From NCBI GenBank assembly GCA_023212695.1, contig JALCCG010000006.1, forward strand, positions 1-64,000: a stretch of 64,000 nucleotides of DNA, given 5' to 3'. The notes under the pieces were generated by a model, which worked only from the letters and a program-made list of their open reading frames with translations, did not search any database and had not been told where the DNA came from. Of this stretch, positions 8,155 through 17,901 are shown piece by piece (positions within the stretch are counted from its first letter, which is position 1; each line of letters opens with the position of its first letter). This DNA is from Sporisorium sorghi. Lineage: Eukaryota > Basidiomycota > Ustilaginomycetes > Ustilaginales > Ustilaginaceae. Position numbers and translations under genes: made by a program.

Positions 8155-9135
8155 ATGAGCCAATCAAAATCAAGGATTACAGCAATCGGGACCTATGTAC
8201 CTGAACGGATATTAAGCAATGCGGATTTAGAGAAGATGGTCGAGACCAGCGATGAATGGATTGTTCAGCGCACAGGCATGCGGGAACGCCGGATAGCTGC
8301 TCCGGATCAGTTCGTGTCTGACCTTGCCATTCGTGCTGTGCGAGATATGGTTGAACGGTACGGTGTTACCGTGCAGGATGTCGATATGATTCTTGTGGCT
8401 ACAAGCACGCCGGAATATTCTTTTCCAAGCACGGCCTCTCGCGTGCAATCGAAGCTGGGCATAACCAGTACGGGGGCACTCGATCTGAATGCAGCTTGCG
8501 CGGGATTTGTATATGCACTTCAGATGGCCGACGGATTAATATCCGGGGGAGCCTACAACAAGATACTCGTCATTGGGGCGGAAACCTTATCGAAGATTAC
8601 GGATTACACCGACCGAACGACATGTGTTCTGTTTGGGGACGGTGCTGGCGCTGTACTGCTGGAGCGGGATGAGGATTCGCCGAGCATTGCAGCTTCCATA
8701 TCAGGCACGTTTGGCGAAGGCGGCATTCATCTGTACAAGACAGCCCTTTCCGAGCAGATGGACGGAGCGGAGTTAAAGAGCGGGTGTCTTGTTCAAAATG
8801 GCCGTGAGATATATAAGTGGGCCATTCGGAACATTCCGGAGGGTGTCCGTACCTTACTGTCCAAAGGGGGCATGACCGCGGACGAAGTGGATTGGTTCGT
8901 ACCGCATAGCGCCAATCTTCGCATGATCGAAGCGATCAACGAGCGAGGGCCTTTTTCAATGAACCGAACGTTAACCAGCGTTGAGTACCGGGGAAACACA
9001 TCGGCAGCCTCCATTCCGCTTGCGCTTCAGCTGGCCGTGGATGAAGGACGCTTGAAAGCAGGAGACCATGTGCTGCTCTATGGATTTGGCGGGGGAATGA
9101 CCTATGCCGGCTCCATCGTTAAATGGACGATATGA
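8155..9135 (+). CDS. fabH: Beta-ketoacyl-ACP synthase III
   Basis: 326 residues. Starts type II fatty-acid synthesis by condensing an acyl-CoA with malonyl-ACP in the cytoplasm. The catalytic triad is visible: Cys in NAACAGFVYAL, His in VPHSANLRMIE, Asn in YRGNTSAAS. The early segment DEWIVQRTGMRERRIAAPD and the final GFGGGMTYAG are family hallmarks. Start at ATG 8155, eight bases after GGAGG; ATG 8152 is also possible, but an in-frame ATG at 8128 overlaps the -10 box and cannot be the start. The gene stands alone, between terminators, rather than with fabF; many Firmicutes have two fabH copies, so this may be the second. Confidence 0.95.
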   Translation: MSQSKSRITAIGTYVPERILSNADLEKMVETSDEWIVQRTGMRERRIAAPDQFVSDLAIRAVRDMVERYGVTVQDVDMILVATSTPEYSFPSTASRVQSKLGITSTGALDLNAACAGFVYALQMADGLISGGAYNKILVIGAETLSKITDYTDRTTCVLFGDGAGAVLLERDEDSPSIAASISGTFGEGGIHLYKTALSEQMDGAELKSGCLVQNGREIYKWAIRNIPEGVRTLLSKGGMTADEVDWFVPHSANLRMIEAINERGPFSMNRTLTSVEYRGNTSAASIPLALQLAVDEGRLKAGDHVLLYGFGGGMTYAGSIVKWTI

Positions 9136-9460
9136 TCTCTTGCAGGATATAAGAAATCGACCTGTCATGGACAGGCGCCAAGTTCCGAAGGACTACGGAA
9201 AGGCAGCATAGGTAAAACCACCACCGCAGGAATCATCCGGCTGTCAAAGGGCTCATCAGTCCGAGAGTTTCACATCTAAAATATCCGTAAGACCGCTATC
9301 GACATTCGATATGCGGTTTTTTTGTGGTGGAATTACGAAGTGGACAAACGTGAATCGTAATAAATTCAACTCAAATTCGAAAGTTTGCCTCCTCAAAATT
9401 TGGTTCCGCTTTCATTAGACTATAAAAGAAAAATACGTTTGATGGAAGAGGGGTAGAAGA
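9136..9460. other. 325-bp gap between fabH and sugar ABC operon
   Basis: No ORF. 9160-9290 is dense in short stems (CCTGTC-ATG-GACAGG, TTCCG...CGGAA). It ends in the terminator at 9292-9323. Tested by eye against common riboswitch cores; none fits convincingly. The rest up to 9460 is A/T-rich leader of the binding-protein gene. Confidence 0.4.
9292..9323 (+). terminator. Terminator downstream of fabH
   Basis: ACCGCtATCGA (9292-9302) pairs with TCGATatGCGGT (9306-9317) and is followed by a run of T to 9323. It separates fabH from the sugar transporter operon. Confidence 0.85.
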
Positions 9461-10804
9461 ATGAAAAGGTTTAAATCATGGAGCTTGCTGCTCATGAGTA
9501 TCATCATGGTGTTCTCGCTGGCGGCGTGTGGAGGCGGCAACGGAAGCAAAACGGCTGAATCTCCGGGGGGAGGCAGCACCGAAGAGAAGGACAATACGAA
9601 GGAAGAAGCACCATCTACAGAGAAAATCGAGCTGTCCTTCTGGTCATTGGGTACGACCAATTATGAGGATCTGGCTAAGGAATACACCAAAGAGCATCCG
9701 AACATCACGTTCAAATTCCAGAATACGTCGGACCAGACGGCGCATCACAACAATCTGACAACGGCGTTGTCCGCAGGCTCTGGCGCACCTGATATTTTTC
9801 AACTTGAGATTGCCTTTATGGAACGCTTTATTAACAACCAGGATAAGTTCTATAACCTGTATGATCTCGGTGCCAAAGATGTAGAAGGCAACTATCTGGA
9901 ATGGAAATGGAAGCAAGCCACATCGGTGGATGGCTCGTTCCAACTGGGTCTTCCTACAGACATCGGCCCTACGGTTGTATACTACCGTACCGATTTGGCT
10001 GAGCAAGCGGGACTGCCTACGGATCCGGACGGGTTCAGCGCTGCGATTGATTCATGGGATAAATTCGCAAGCGTGGCCAAGGAATTCACAGGCAAAACGG
10101 GTAAACCTTTTGCTGACCTGACGGATTTGGTATACAACGGGGTTCGCGACCAATCGCCGGATCAAATCTATTTCAACAAAGAAGACGGTTCCTTTATAGG
10201 AGATACGAACCCGCAAGTGAGAAAAGCTTATGACTTTACGGTCAAAGGGATTCAGGAGGGCTGGATCGGCAACTGGATACTGTGGTCCCCTGAATGGCAA
10301 AAAGCGATTAATGATGGAGACTTCGGCGTTATGCTCGGCCCGGCCTGGATTGCCGGTACCATTCGTAATGCCAAGGACACCGCAGGCAAATGGCAAATTG
10401 CCCAGCTCCCTGAAGGAGCAGGCAACTGGGGCGGATCGTTCCTGACCTTGCCGAAGGAAGGCAAGCATTCGAAGGAAGCGTATGAATTTATCTCGTGGGT
10501 GCTGAACCAGGAGAACCAGCTGAAATCGTTTAAGGATAGCGGCTTATTCCCATCCATTCCTGCGGTTTACAGCGAGCCTTCCTTCACGGAAGAGAAGGAT
10601 GAATTCTTCAGCGGTCAGGTTATTTCCGAAGCATATGCCAAGTCAGCCGAGCGTATCAAGCCGGTGTATTACGGACCGCTGCATGACCAGACCGATACCA
10701 TTATCAAGAACGCGCTTAAGAACGTGCTGGAGAAGAAAGCGGACCCGCAAAAAGAGTGGGAAAGCGCAATGAAACAAATTAAGACACTGGTCGATCGCAG
10801 CTAA
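9461..10804 (+). CDS. Sugar ABC transporter substrate-binding lipoprotein (CUT1 type)
   Basis: 447 residues. The lipobox is SLAAC with Cys23, then a Gly/Ser/Glu-rich linker and the family-1 solute-binding fold (IELSFWSLGTTNYEDLAKEYTKEHPNI; GSGAPDIFQLE; PTDIGPTVVYYRTDLAEQAG). It binds an oligosaccharide or other carbohydrate outside the cell; the sugar cannot be told from sequence. RBS GAGGGG lies just before ATG 9461. Two permease genes follow, then a YesM kinase and YesN regulator that probably control the operon. A hairpin in the 119-bp gap to the permease gene may give it higher mRNA levels. Confidence 0.93.
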   Translation: MKRFKSWSLLLMSIIMVFSLAACGGGNGSKTAESPGGGSTEEKDNTKEEAPSTEKIELSFWSLGTTNYEDLAKEYTKEHPNITFKFQNTSDQTAHHNNLTTALSAGSGAPDIFQLEIAFMERFINNQDKFYNLYDLGAKDVEGNYLEWKWKQATSVDGSFQLGLPTDIGPTVVYYRTDLAEQAGLPTDPDGFSAAIDSWDKFASVAKEFTGKTGKPFADLTDLVYNGVRDQSPDQIYFNKEDGSFIGDTNPQVRKAYDFTVKGIQEGWIGNWILWSPEWQKAINDGDFGVMLGPAWIAGTIRNAKDTAGKWQIAQLPEGAGNWGGSFLTLPKEGKHSKEAYEFISWVLNQENQLKSFKDSGLFPSIPAVYSEPSFTEEKDEFFSGQVISEAYAKSAERIKPVYYGPLHDQTDTIIKNALKNVLEKKADPQKEWESAMKQIKTLVDRS

Positions 10805-10854
10805 GAAACTGAGGATAAGCTTTCGCTTAGCTCGTCCATATCAAGTGATGCATC

Positions 10855-10893
10855 CGAATCCGAGATGGGATATAGCCCTCCCCTCGGCTTCGG
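10855..10893 (+). promoter_or_regulatory. Intercistronic hairpin after the binding-protein gene
   Basis: CATCCGAATCCGAG and CTCGGCTTCGGAT can pair around an 18-base loop; no T run follows. Such hairpins after binding-protein genes usually stabilise the upstream mRNA or cut down read-through to the permeases. Confidence 0.5.
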
Positions 10894-10923
10894 ATTTATC
10901 CTTACCCACCTGGAGGTGCATTT

Positions 10924-11880
10924 ATGGCAGACACAGCAACGGCAAAGTCATCGCAATCCGTGCCGAAAAAGCGGCGCTTGTTGACGGAGACCGTGCGCAG
11001 CCGGTTTACGGCGTATACGTTTATATCTCCATTTTTTATACTGTTTGCAATCTTTGGGCTCTATCCGATTGTATTTACCATCTATCTATCCTTCTTCAAG
11101 TGGGACGCACTCGGACCGATGAAATATGTCGGGTTCAAGAACTACGAGCTGATTACAAGTGACCCGACATTCTGGATCGCTTTCAGCAACACACTCATTA
11201 TGGCGTTGATGGGAACCGTGCCGCAGCTCATTGTGGCATTATTTGTTGCGGTTATGCTCAATTCGGCTCTGAACAAATTCAAGAACACGTTCCGCATTCT
11301 ATATTTTATGCCGAATATCACGTCCATCGTAGCCGTCACATTGGTGTTCAGTACCATGTTCGGCAACAACGGGATGGTGAATTGGTTGCTGAACACCTTC
11401 GGTGCGGAGAGCGTTCCGTTCAATTCCGGCTGGTGGGGAGTCAAAATCGCGATTTCGTCCATGGTGATGTGGCGCTGGATGGGTTATAACGCCATTATTT
11501 TTCTGTCGGGGCTGCAGAGCATTCCGACTGATATCTATGAAGCGTCCAAAATCGACGGCGCAACCCGGGGCCAGCAGCTGCGCTATATTACACTGCCGCT
11601 CCTGCGTCCGTTTATCCTGTTCGTTACCCTGATATCGACGATTGGTGCGCTTCAACTGTTTACGGAGCCCTATGTCTTCCTCGGTCAGTCCGGCACAGGC
11701 TCTACTCGTCAGGAAGGGGTAACGATGGTAACGTATCTGTATAACGAAGCATTTAAGAACGGTTTCTTCGGTACGGCTGCGGCAACGGCGGTCCTCTTGT
11801 TTGTCGCCACCATCCTATTCTCGGTCTTGAACATGATGCTGGGCCGTGAAGGCGGGGAGACGGGAGGTAAAAAAGCATGA
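10924..11880 (+). CDS. Sugar ABC transporter permease, MalF/UgpA-like
   Basis: 318 residues, six predicted membrane helices beginning with FTAYTFISPFFILFAIFGLYPI. The EAA coupling loop is YEASKIDGATRGQQLRYITLPLL. It forms the channel with the permease encoded at 11877, which it overlaps by four bases (ATGA). RBS CTGGAGG precedes ATG 10924. No ATPase gene is present in the operon, so the pair must use a shared MsmX-type subunit. Confidence 0.94.
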   Translation: MADTATAKSSQSVPKKRRLLTETVRSRFTAYTFISPFFILFAIFGLYPIVFTIYLSFFKWDALGPMKYVGFKNYELITSDPTFWIAFSNTLIMALMGTVPQLIVALFVAVMLNSALNKFKNTFRILYFMPNITSIVAVTLVFSTMFGNNGMVNWLLNTFGAESVPFNSGWWGVKIAISSMVMWRWMGYNAIIFLSGLQSIPTDIYEASKIDGATRGQQLRYITLPLLRPFILFVTLISTIGALQLFTEPYVFLGQSGTGSTRQEGVTMVTYLYNEAFKNGFFGTAAATAVLLFVATILFSVLNMMLGREGGETGGKKA

Positions 11881-12740
11881 GTACAGTTGCCATAAGCGGT
11901 AAAAAACCGGATGAACCCGGTGTAATAGCAAAATTCTTTTTCTATTTGTTGATGATTCTGGGTGCGCTTGTATCGATCTTCCCGTTCTACTGGATGTTCG
12001 TTGTGGCTACCAATGACAAGGATGCGGCATTCCATATTCCGCCGCTGCTCACACCAGGAACGCAGTTCCTGGATAACTTCTCACGCGTGCTGGAGCGCAC
12101 GGATTTCTTCAGAGCCTTGTTGAATTCCGTCGTTGTGTCGACATCGGTTACAGTGTCCGTTGTGTTCCTCTGCACGCTGGCAGGGTATGCTTTTGCGAAG
12201 TACGAGTTTCCTTTGAAGAAGACGCTGTTTGTATTTGTCATTGCTACCATGCTCGTGCCGGCTCAGTTAGGGGTGCTTCCACAGTATGTCATTATGGCCA
12301 AGCTGCACTGGATCGACAGCTACAAAGCGCTGATCGTCCCGGCCATGGTCAATGCCTTCGGTATTTTCTGGATGAGACAGTACATCACATCTGCCGTTCA
12401 TACCGAGCTGATCGAAGCGGGGCGGATTGATGGCGGCGGACATTTCCGGATCTTCTGGAATATTGCCATTCCTGTTGTGACGCCTGCGATGGCCACGCTT
12501 GGGATTTTGAATTTCATGAATGTGTGGAATGATTTCTTCTGGCCGCTCGTCGTATTGAAAAACCGAGAGAATTACACCATTCAAATAGCATTGCAGCAGC
12601 TGTTCACCAATAAGGACGGCCTCGACTTCGGGATGATCATGTCGGCAACCTTCACGGCAACACTGCCGCTGCTTATTGTTTTTCTGCTGTTCAGCCGCTA
12701 TGTCATCGCGGGTCTGACATCAGGCGCCATAAAAAGTTAA
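11877..12740 (+). CDS. Sugar ABC transporter permease, MalG/UgpE-like
   Basis: 287 residues, six predicted helices (YLLMILGALVSIFPFYWMFV first), EAA loop IEAGRIDGGGHFRIFWNIAIP, ending in GLTSGAIKS as is usual for MalG-type subunits. The start overlaps the preceding stop (ATGA), showing coupling to its partner permease. The gap of 80 bp to the sensor kinase holds a good RBS (GGAGGGAGG) but no clear terminator, so kinase expression may follow transporter expression. Confidence 0.94.
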   Translation: MSTVAISGKKPDEPGVIAKFFFYLLMILGALVSIFPFYWMFVVATNDKDAAFHIPPLLTPGTQFLDNFSRVLERTDFFRALLNSVVVSTSVTVSVVFLCTLAGYAFAKYEFPLKKTLFVFVIATMLVPAQLGVLPQYVIMAKLHWIDSYKALIVPAMVNAFGIFWMRQYITSAVHTELIEAGRIDGGGHFRIFWNIAIPVVTPAMATLGILNFMNVWNDFFWPLVVLKNRENYTIQIALQQLFTNKDGLDFGMIMSATFTATLPLLIVFLLFSRYVIAGLTSGAIKS

Positions 12741-12820
12741 AAGGCGCGGGAACTTTGACAAGGAATGCCACCTGCCATGAAGAATAATAGACATAGTAGA
12801 GTGGAGGGAGGAAATGGTTC

Positions 12821-14542
12821 ATGAAACTCCGCCGAAAGATTTTGCTGGCTATTATTCTTCTGGTCTTCATTCCGGTCATCGCGCTGGGCGGTGTTTCTTA
12901 TTACAGCTTTTCGGAAGCGATGGAGAAGAAGTCGAATGATTTCTACTGGATTTCGCTCTTGGAAACGGACCGGAAGCTGAAGTTTGCCTTGAACGAAATT
13001 ACGACGATTTCGAACTCCGCGATTACCCAGCAATCGGTTCAGCAGATGCTGAAGCAGCCGGACTACGCGGTAACCTATGACCGGAGGCAGGAGATCAACA
13101 ATCTGATCAATCATCCGATGATTGCCTCGTTTGCTTTTTATTCGAATGATCAATTGATTTATCATACAGATGGCGGAATGGAGCTTGCTGAGCTGAGGCG
13201 GCAAGATTGGTATGAAGCGGTCGTGAAGGCAGAGGGTCGCCCCGTATGGGTCGGTCCCGGAGAGAACGGCTCTGCTTCATCCGGTGCTCCCGTCTTGATT
13301 CAGTCCAGAGTGATTAAGGACTATTACTCTCTGGAGGATATCGGGACGGCTGTGATTTACGTGAAGCCGGATCTCCTCGACCAAGTCTTCTGGGAGGCGG
13401 CAACGCTGAAGCAGGGCGATATTTTGCTGGTCAACAAGCAGGGCCATATCGTATTTACGAAATCAGGCGAGCATATCGGGGAGCGGACGGAATTTCCGTT
13501 TCTCTCGGACAGTTATACGAATGGGAAAGGATACTATGTCGATCCATATTTAGATGAAAAATCGCTCATCACGTATTCCCCTTCTCATAATAAGGAATGG
13601 TTTCTCGTCGCCATCACGCCAAGCAAACTCATCTCTGCCGAATCGGTCTCCATCCGTAACCTTGCCTTGATCCTGGGATTGATCTCGCTTGTGTCGGCGT
13701 TTCTGTTCGACCGTTTTTTTGTGCGCAGAATGGTCCGCAGCATCATCAGTGCGGTGAACGGGATGAAGCGTGTGAAGCAGGGAATATTCGTTCCGATCCC
13801 ATCGCATCATGCGGCAGAGGATGAGACGGATCTGTTAATCGACGGATTTAACCGGATGAGCTCGCAGATCCATGAGCTGATTGGTCAGGTCGAGATGGAG
13901 CAGGCCCGGAAGAAGGAAGCGGAGCTGCAGGCGCTTGTCGCTCAGATCAATCCGCATTTCATATATAATTCACTGGAATCGATTAACTCGATGGCTGTCC
14001 TTCAGGGCAACAAGGATATCAGCAAAATGGTGGTCTCCCTGGGTAAGCTGCTGCGCATCAGCATCAGCGAGCATCATGAGCTGATCCCCCTCCATATGGA
14101 GCTGGAGCATGTCCAGCATTATATGCGGATACAGAAATTCCGGTTTGAAGAGAAGTTTGAATACGGAATTGAGCTTCCGGATTCGCTGAAGCACTACGTT
14201 ACGCAGAAGCTGATTGTACAGCCCATTGTGGAGAACGCTTTATACCACGGCATTGAGCCGATGGAGGACAGCGGCTATATCTCCATCAAGGTGTCGGAGG
14301 ACCATGAGGATATCGTAATTGACGTGGAGGATAACGGGCCGGGGTTCGATCCGGAGACATTGATCAAGCTGTGGAATACGGATCAGGGACAGCTGAAGAA
14401 GTATCGGGAAAACGGAGTTGGGCTGAAAAACGTGCACGAGCGGCTGCGGATACGGTTTGGCAGCCGTTACGGACTTATGATCTGTTCTTCCCCCGGTCAC
14501 GGTTCATTGATACGAATTCGTATTCCGAAAATACTGACATGA
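12821..14542 (+). CDS. Sensor histidine kinase, YesM type
   Basis: 573 residues. TM1 is near residues 7-29 (ILLAIILLVFIPVIALGGVSYY), followed by a large extracellular sensing region with a dCache-like centre (RQDWYEAVVKAEGRPVWVGP), TM2 near 283-300, HAMP, then the YesM-type His box AQINPHFIYNSLESINSM. The ATPase region shows IVENALYHG, DNGPGFD and GVGLKNVHERL. It would phosphorylate the YesN-type regulator at 15927. Its stop overlaps an ATG of the next gene. Signal unknown; the anchored binding protein encoded between kinase and regulator may be part of the sensor. Confidence 0.94.
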   Translation: MKLRRKILLAIILLVFIPVIALGGVSYYSFSEAMEKKSNDFYWISLLETDRKLKFALNEITTISNSAITQQSVQQMLKQPDYAVTYDRRQEINNLINHPMIASFAFYSNDQLIYHTDGGMELAELRRQDWYEAVVKAEGRPVWVGPGENGSASSGAPVLIQSRVIKDYYSLEDIGTAVIYVKPDLLDQVFWEAATLKQGDILLVNKQGHIVFTKSGEHIGERTEFPFLSDSYTNGKGYYVDPYLDEKSLITYSPSHNKEWFLVAITPSKLISAESVSIRNLALILGLISLVSAFLFDRFFVRRMVRSIISAVNGMKRVKQGIFVPIPSHHAAEDETDLLIDGFNRMSSQIHELIGQVEMEQARKKEAELQALVAQINPHFIYNSLESINSMAVLQGNKDISKMVVSLGKLLRISISEHHELIPLHMELEHVQHYMRIQKFRFEEKFEYGIELPDSLKHYVTQKLIVQPIVENALYHGIEPMEDSGYISIKVSEDHEDIVIDVEDNGPGFDPETLIKLWNTDQGQLKKYRENGVGLKNVHERLRIRFGSRYGLMICSSPGHGSLIRIRIPKILT

Positions 14543-14559
14543 CAAGGAGGCGGCGCAGC

Positions 14560-15903
14560 GTGAGATGGTTTTGGAATTGGGGCTGGATTGTAGGCTATGC
14601 CACTCTGCTCGCGCTCTCTGTTGTGTGGGTTACGGTGCAGAACCAGGGACCGGCTCAGGAGGCACAGCCGGAGAAAATCACGCTGACATTCCGGCATTTC
14701 TGGAACAAGGAGCATGACAAGCCGGTGCTGGCTATTTTTGAGAGTGTCGTCCGCACTTATGAGAAAGCGCATCCAAATGTGAAGGTGAACTTTGAAAGCA
14801 TCGATCAAACAATCCATCGGGAACAAAAGCTGAAGAGCGAGATGGTCACCGGGACGCCGCCGGATATGTTTGTCCTGTTTGGCGGAGCTGAAATTGTGCC
14901 GTATGCCAGATCCAACCGGCTGATGGATTTAACGGAATTTCTGGAGAATGCCGGCTTGAGGGAGCAGTTCAAGGATCTGCACCACTGGACCTTTAATAAC
15001 CGGGTCTATGGTTTGCCTTTTGAGGGCCATGCGGAGCCGATCTATTATAATCGGGCTTTATTCCAGAAGCTGCATCTGGAGCCTCCGAAGACGATGGAAG
15101 AGCTGGATGAAGTGATCCGGGTACTCCAGGCGAACGATAAGATCCCTTTTGCATAAGGGAATGAAGATCGGTGGCCGGCAGGGATTTTTGCCCATTATTT
15201 CATGGATCGTTATGCGGGACCGGAACTCATCGACAGGCTGGTTGAAGGAGAGGATGGCGTTAGCTTTCAGCATCAGTCGTATTTGAAGGCCTTTGAGAAG
15301 TTGGAACAGTGGATCAGCGAAGGGGCGTTCAGTCCCCATGCCAACGATCTCTCCACCGAGGAAGCCATCGCTCAGTTTACGGAAGGGAAGGCAGCGATGT
15401 ATCTGAACGGCAGCTGGGATATTACATTGTTTCGCAATGAGGATCATCCGGATTTTCAGAATGAGGTGGGGGTTATCCCCTTCCCATCCCTGCATTCCGG
15501 AGAGGAACGGTCCTTGGCAGGTGGTTACACCATTGGCATCGGACTTTCCTCGGATTTGGATGAGCCGAAAAAGCAAGCGGCCCTGGAGCTGCTGGGCATG
15601 TTCTATACCACGGAGGTACAGACCCGGCTGGTGTATGAAGGGCTGCGCGTTCCTTCCATGAAGATAACCTATGATTCCAAGAAAACCGGTCCGGTATTTG
15701 CCCAGGTTACGGAGCTGATGGAGGATTCTGCGAGTACCTTCCTCCCGTATGACAACAAGCTATCGCCTGAAGTGAACAGTTCATTCCTTAAAGTGATCGA
15801 GGACATGATTGGAGGACGGATCGATGCTGACAATGCGCTGGAGCAAATTCAGAAGTCCTCGATACGCTATTGGCAGCTTAGACGGAACACGGTGACGGAG
15901 TAA
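14560..15903 (+). pseudogene. Membrane-anchored sugar-binding protein, broken by an in-frame TAA
   Basis: The family-1 solute-binding reading frame runs from GTG 14560 (nine bases after AAGGAGG; an ATG at 14539 is also in frame) to TAA 15901-15903, but a TAA at 15154-15156 splits it, after KIPFA and before GNEDRWPAGIF. Both halves are in the same frame and the protein sequence continues across the stop, so one base change explains the break. The intact product would have about 447 residues, with an uncleaved N-terminal helix (VGYATLLALSVVWV) and no lipobox Cys. Lying between YesM and YesN genes, it looks like an accessory sensor. A sequencing error or stop-codon read-through are alternatives. 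Confidence 0.85.
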
Positions 15904-15926
15904 CCATAAAGACAGGGGGAGAAGCC

Positions 15927-17525
15927 ATGAGCGGAGCGGACGGTAAATTCAGAGTGATGCTGGTCGATGACGAGCCTATCATCCTGCGCAGTCTAAAGGC
16001 AGCGATTCCCTGGGATGAGCTTGAACTGGAGGTCGTAGGGGAGGCGAAGAGCGGGGATAGCGCTCTGAAGCTGGCGCGCGAGGTATCGCCGCATATGATC
16101 ATTAGCGATATTCGCATGCCGGGAATGGACGGCATCACACTCATGAAGGAACTGAAGGCGGATCAGGCGCGTCGGTTGATCATATTTATTAGCGGCTACG
16201 GTGAATTTGAATACGCGAGGGAAGCATTGCGCGAAGGGGCTTTTGATTATTTGCTCAAGCCGATCGATCACGATGAGCTGACCGAAACGATTGCCAGAGC
16301 AGCCAGAACCCTGGAGAAGCAAATGGCGGATGATCAAATGCTTCACTCGATCAAGGTATTATCCCTGTTGGCTCGGGAAAGGATGCTAACGGAGTTCATC
16401 GAGGGCAACCGGAGTCCGCTCCAGCATATGCAGTGGCTGGAAGACAGCGAATTGGAGCATGGCTACACGATGGCTGTCATTCAACTGGATCACTATTTGC
16501 GGCTTAATGAGCAGTGGAGCATGGATGAGAAGCGTCTATGGCTCTTTGCTGTGCGCAATGTTCTGGAGGAATGGTCCGTGCAGCATGGAGGGCTGACGGT
16601 ATTTCCTTTCCGCAGCGGGGAATGGGTGCTGTTGTTTCCGAGTCTTGCGAGGGAGCGACAGGAGGACGTTGGCCGGGATCTTGTTCAATTGATCAAGCGC
16701 AACACCAAGCTGTCCTGCTCTGTTGGCTTCAGTTCCAGCATGGCGGGGATCGACCGCTTGGGAACGGCTTATGAGACGGCAGTACGCGCGTTATATCAGC
16801 GCTTCTATTCCGGTGAAGAAGGTGTGTTTATCGGTACTGCGGATTCAGTTATGGAAACGGCCAGCGAAGCAGGATACCCGAAACATCTGGAGTCGCTGAT
16901 GGTCGAAAGCATCCGCACGCTTCATAAGGAGCGTTTGCTGGAGCTTTTTGATGAGACCAGGGCCTATATAGAGGAGCATGCATTCAGCAGGGAAATGACC
17001 GAGCGGGTATTGCTGGAGATGAGTGTTGTGCTGTATCGGCAGTTTGAGCATATGAAGGTTCTGTTTGAGTGGTCGTTAGAGGAGCTGCTGCAGGAGCTTC
17101 ATGCTTCCGGCACCCTGCAGCAGCTGATGGATGTCATCAAGAATCATTTCAGCAAATGGATTGCACAGAGTCGATCGGGGCAGGCCAAGGACAATGTTCA
17201 GGCTGTGATGGGGAAAGCCAAGGAGTACATTGCGGACAATTATCAGAAGGATCTCAGCATTGAAGAGGTTTCGGAGCTGGCGGATTTGAGCATCAGCCAT
17301 TTCTGCACCTTGTTTAAGGGAACAACGGGATATACGTTTCTGGAATACTTGACGGAGTGCCGGATCGAGAAGGCCAAGAACATTCTGCTGAATACGGATG
17401 TGAAGGTGTACCAGGTGGCACCGCTTGTAGGGTACCAGGACCCGCGGTATTTCACGCAGGTATTTAAGAAAATAACAGGCAAAACCCCTTCCGAGTATCG
17501 GGAAGAAGCGACATCCAAAACATAA
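15927..17525 (+). CDS. Response regulator, YesN/AraC type
   Basis: 532 residues. The receiver domain (1-120) has the acidic pair D14-D15 and phosphoacceptor D61 in IISDIRMPGMDG, with K in LLKPID. A poorly conserved central region follows, then a C-terminal AraC helix-turn-helix (KEYIADNYQKDLSIEEVSELADLSISHFCTLFK ... VGYQDPRYFTQVFKKITGKTPSEYR). It would be phosphorylated by the kinase at 12821 and activate the transporter operon at 9461. RBS GGGGGAG precedes ATG 15927. Confidence 0.95.
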   Translation: MSGADGKFRVMLVDDEPIILRSLKAAIPWDELELEVVGEAKSGDSALKLAREVSPHMIISDIRMPGMDGITLMKELKADQARRLIIFISGYGEFEYAREALREGAFDYLLKPIDHDELTETIARAARTLEKQMADDQMLHSIKVLSLLARERMLTEFIEGNRSPLQHMQWLEDSELEHGYTMAVIQLDHYLRLNEQWSMDEKRLWLFAVRNVLEEWSVQHGGLTVFPFRSGEWVLLFPSLARERQEDVGRDLVQLIKRNTKLSCSVGFSSSMAGIDRLGTAYETAVRALYQRFYSGEEGVFIGTADSVMETASEAGYPKHLESLMVESIRTLHKERLLELFDETRAYIEEHAFSREMTERVLLEMSVVLYRQFEHMKVLFEWSLEELLQELHASGTLQQLMDVIKNHFSKWIAQSRSGQAKDNVQAVMGKAKEYIADNYQKDLSIEEVSELADLSISHFCTLFKGTTGYTFLEYLTECRIEKAKNILLNTDVKVYQVAPLVGYQDPRYFTQVFKKITGKTPSEYREEATSKT

Positions 17526-17901
17526 AAGCGCAAGGATCCTCCATGGAGTTCAAGATCCAAACTTGTGAGGATAGCATTCGGATCCCAAATAACGTAACAA
17601 GGAATAAATAACAGATCCATTTTTCCGGCTGCAATGACGGGAAAAGGGGAGTCTGTTATTTTTATTTTAAATATCTTAATATTAAGACTTGACGATGGCT
17701 AAGTAAAATATTAAACTGAAATTAGCAAAGATCCAGCCGCTGCGATGGAGCAGCGATAGAAGAAAACAGCGGCCAAAGCGCAGCTGCCTGTATAAAGAGA
17801 TTGTTTTCGAAGCATCGTCTAGTCTTAGCGTATATGTGCTTACAATGGTGAACATGATTTCGTTTATTAGAGAAAAAACATTATAGATGGGAGTTGAGGT
17901 C
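17526..17901. other. Gap between YesN-type gene and dioxygenase
   Basis: Contains the operon terminator at 17607-17668. The remainder is A/T-rich with no ORF and presumably holds the dioxygenase promoter; no clear -35/-10 pair was picked out. Confidence 0.4.
17607..17668 (+). terminator. Terminator of the sugar transporter/two-component operon
   Basis: AATAACAGA (17607-17615) pairs with TCTGTTATT (17652-17660), with an inner stem TTTTTCC/GGGAAAA, then a T-rich tract to 17668. Confidence 0.75.

Noticed and set aside
9160..9290. Glycine or guanidine riboswitch
   Set aside because: Short pieces (CCGAAGGA, GTCCGAGAG) recall those classes, but order, spacing and pairing do not fit.
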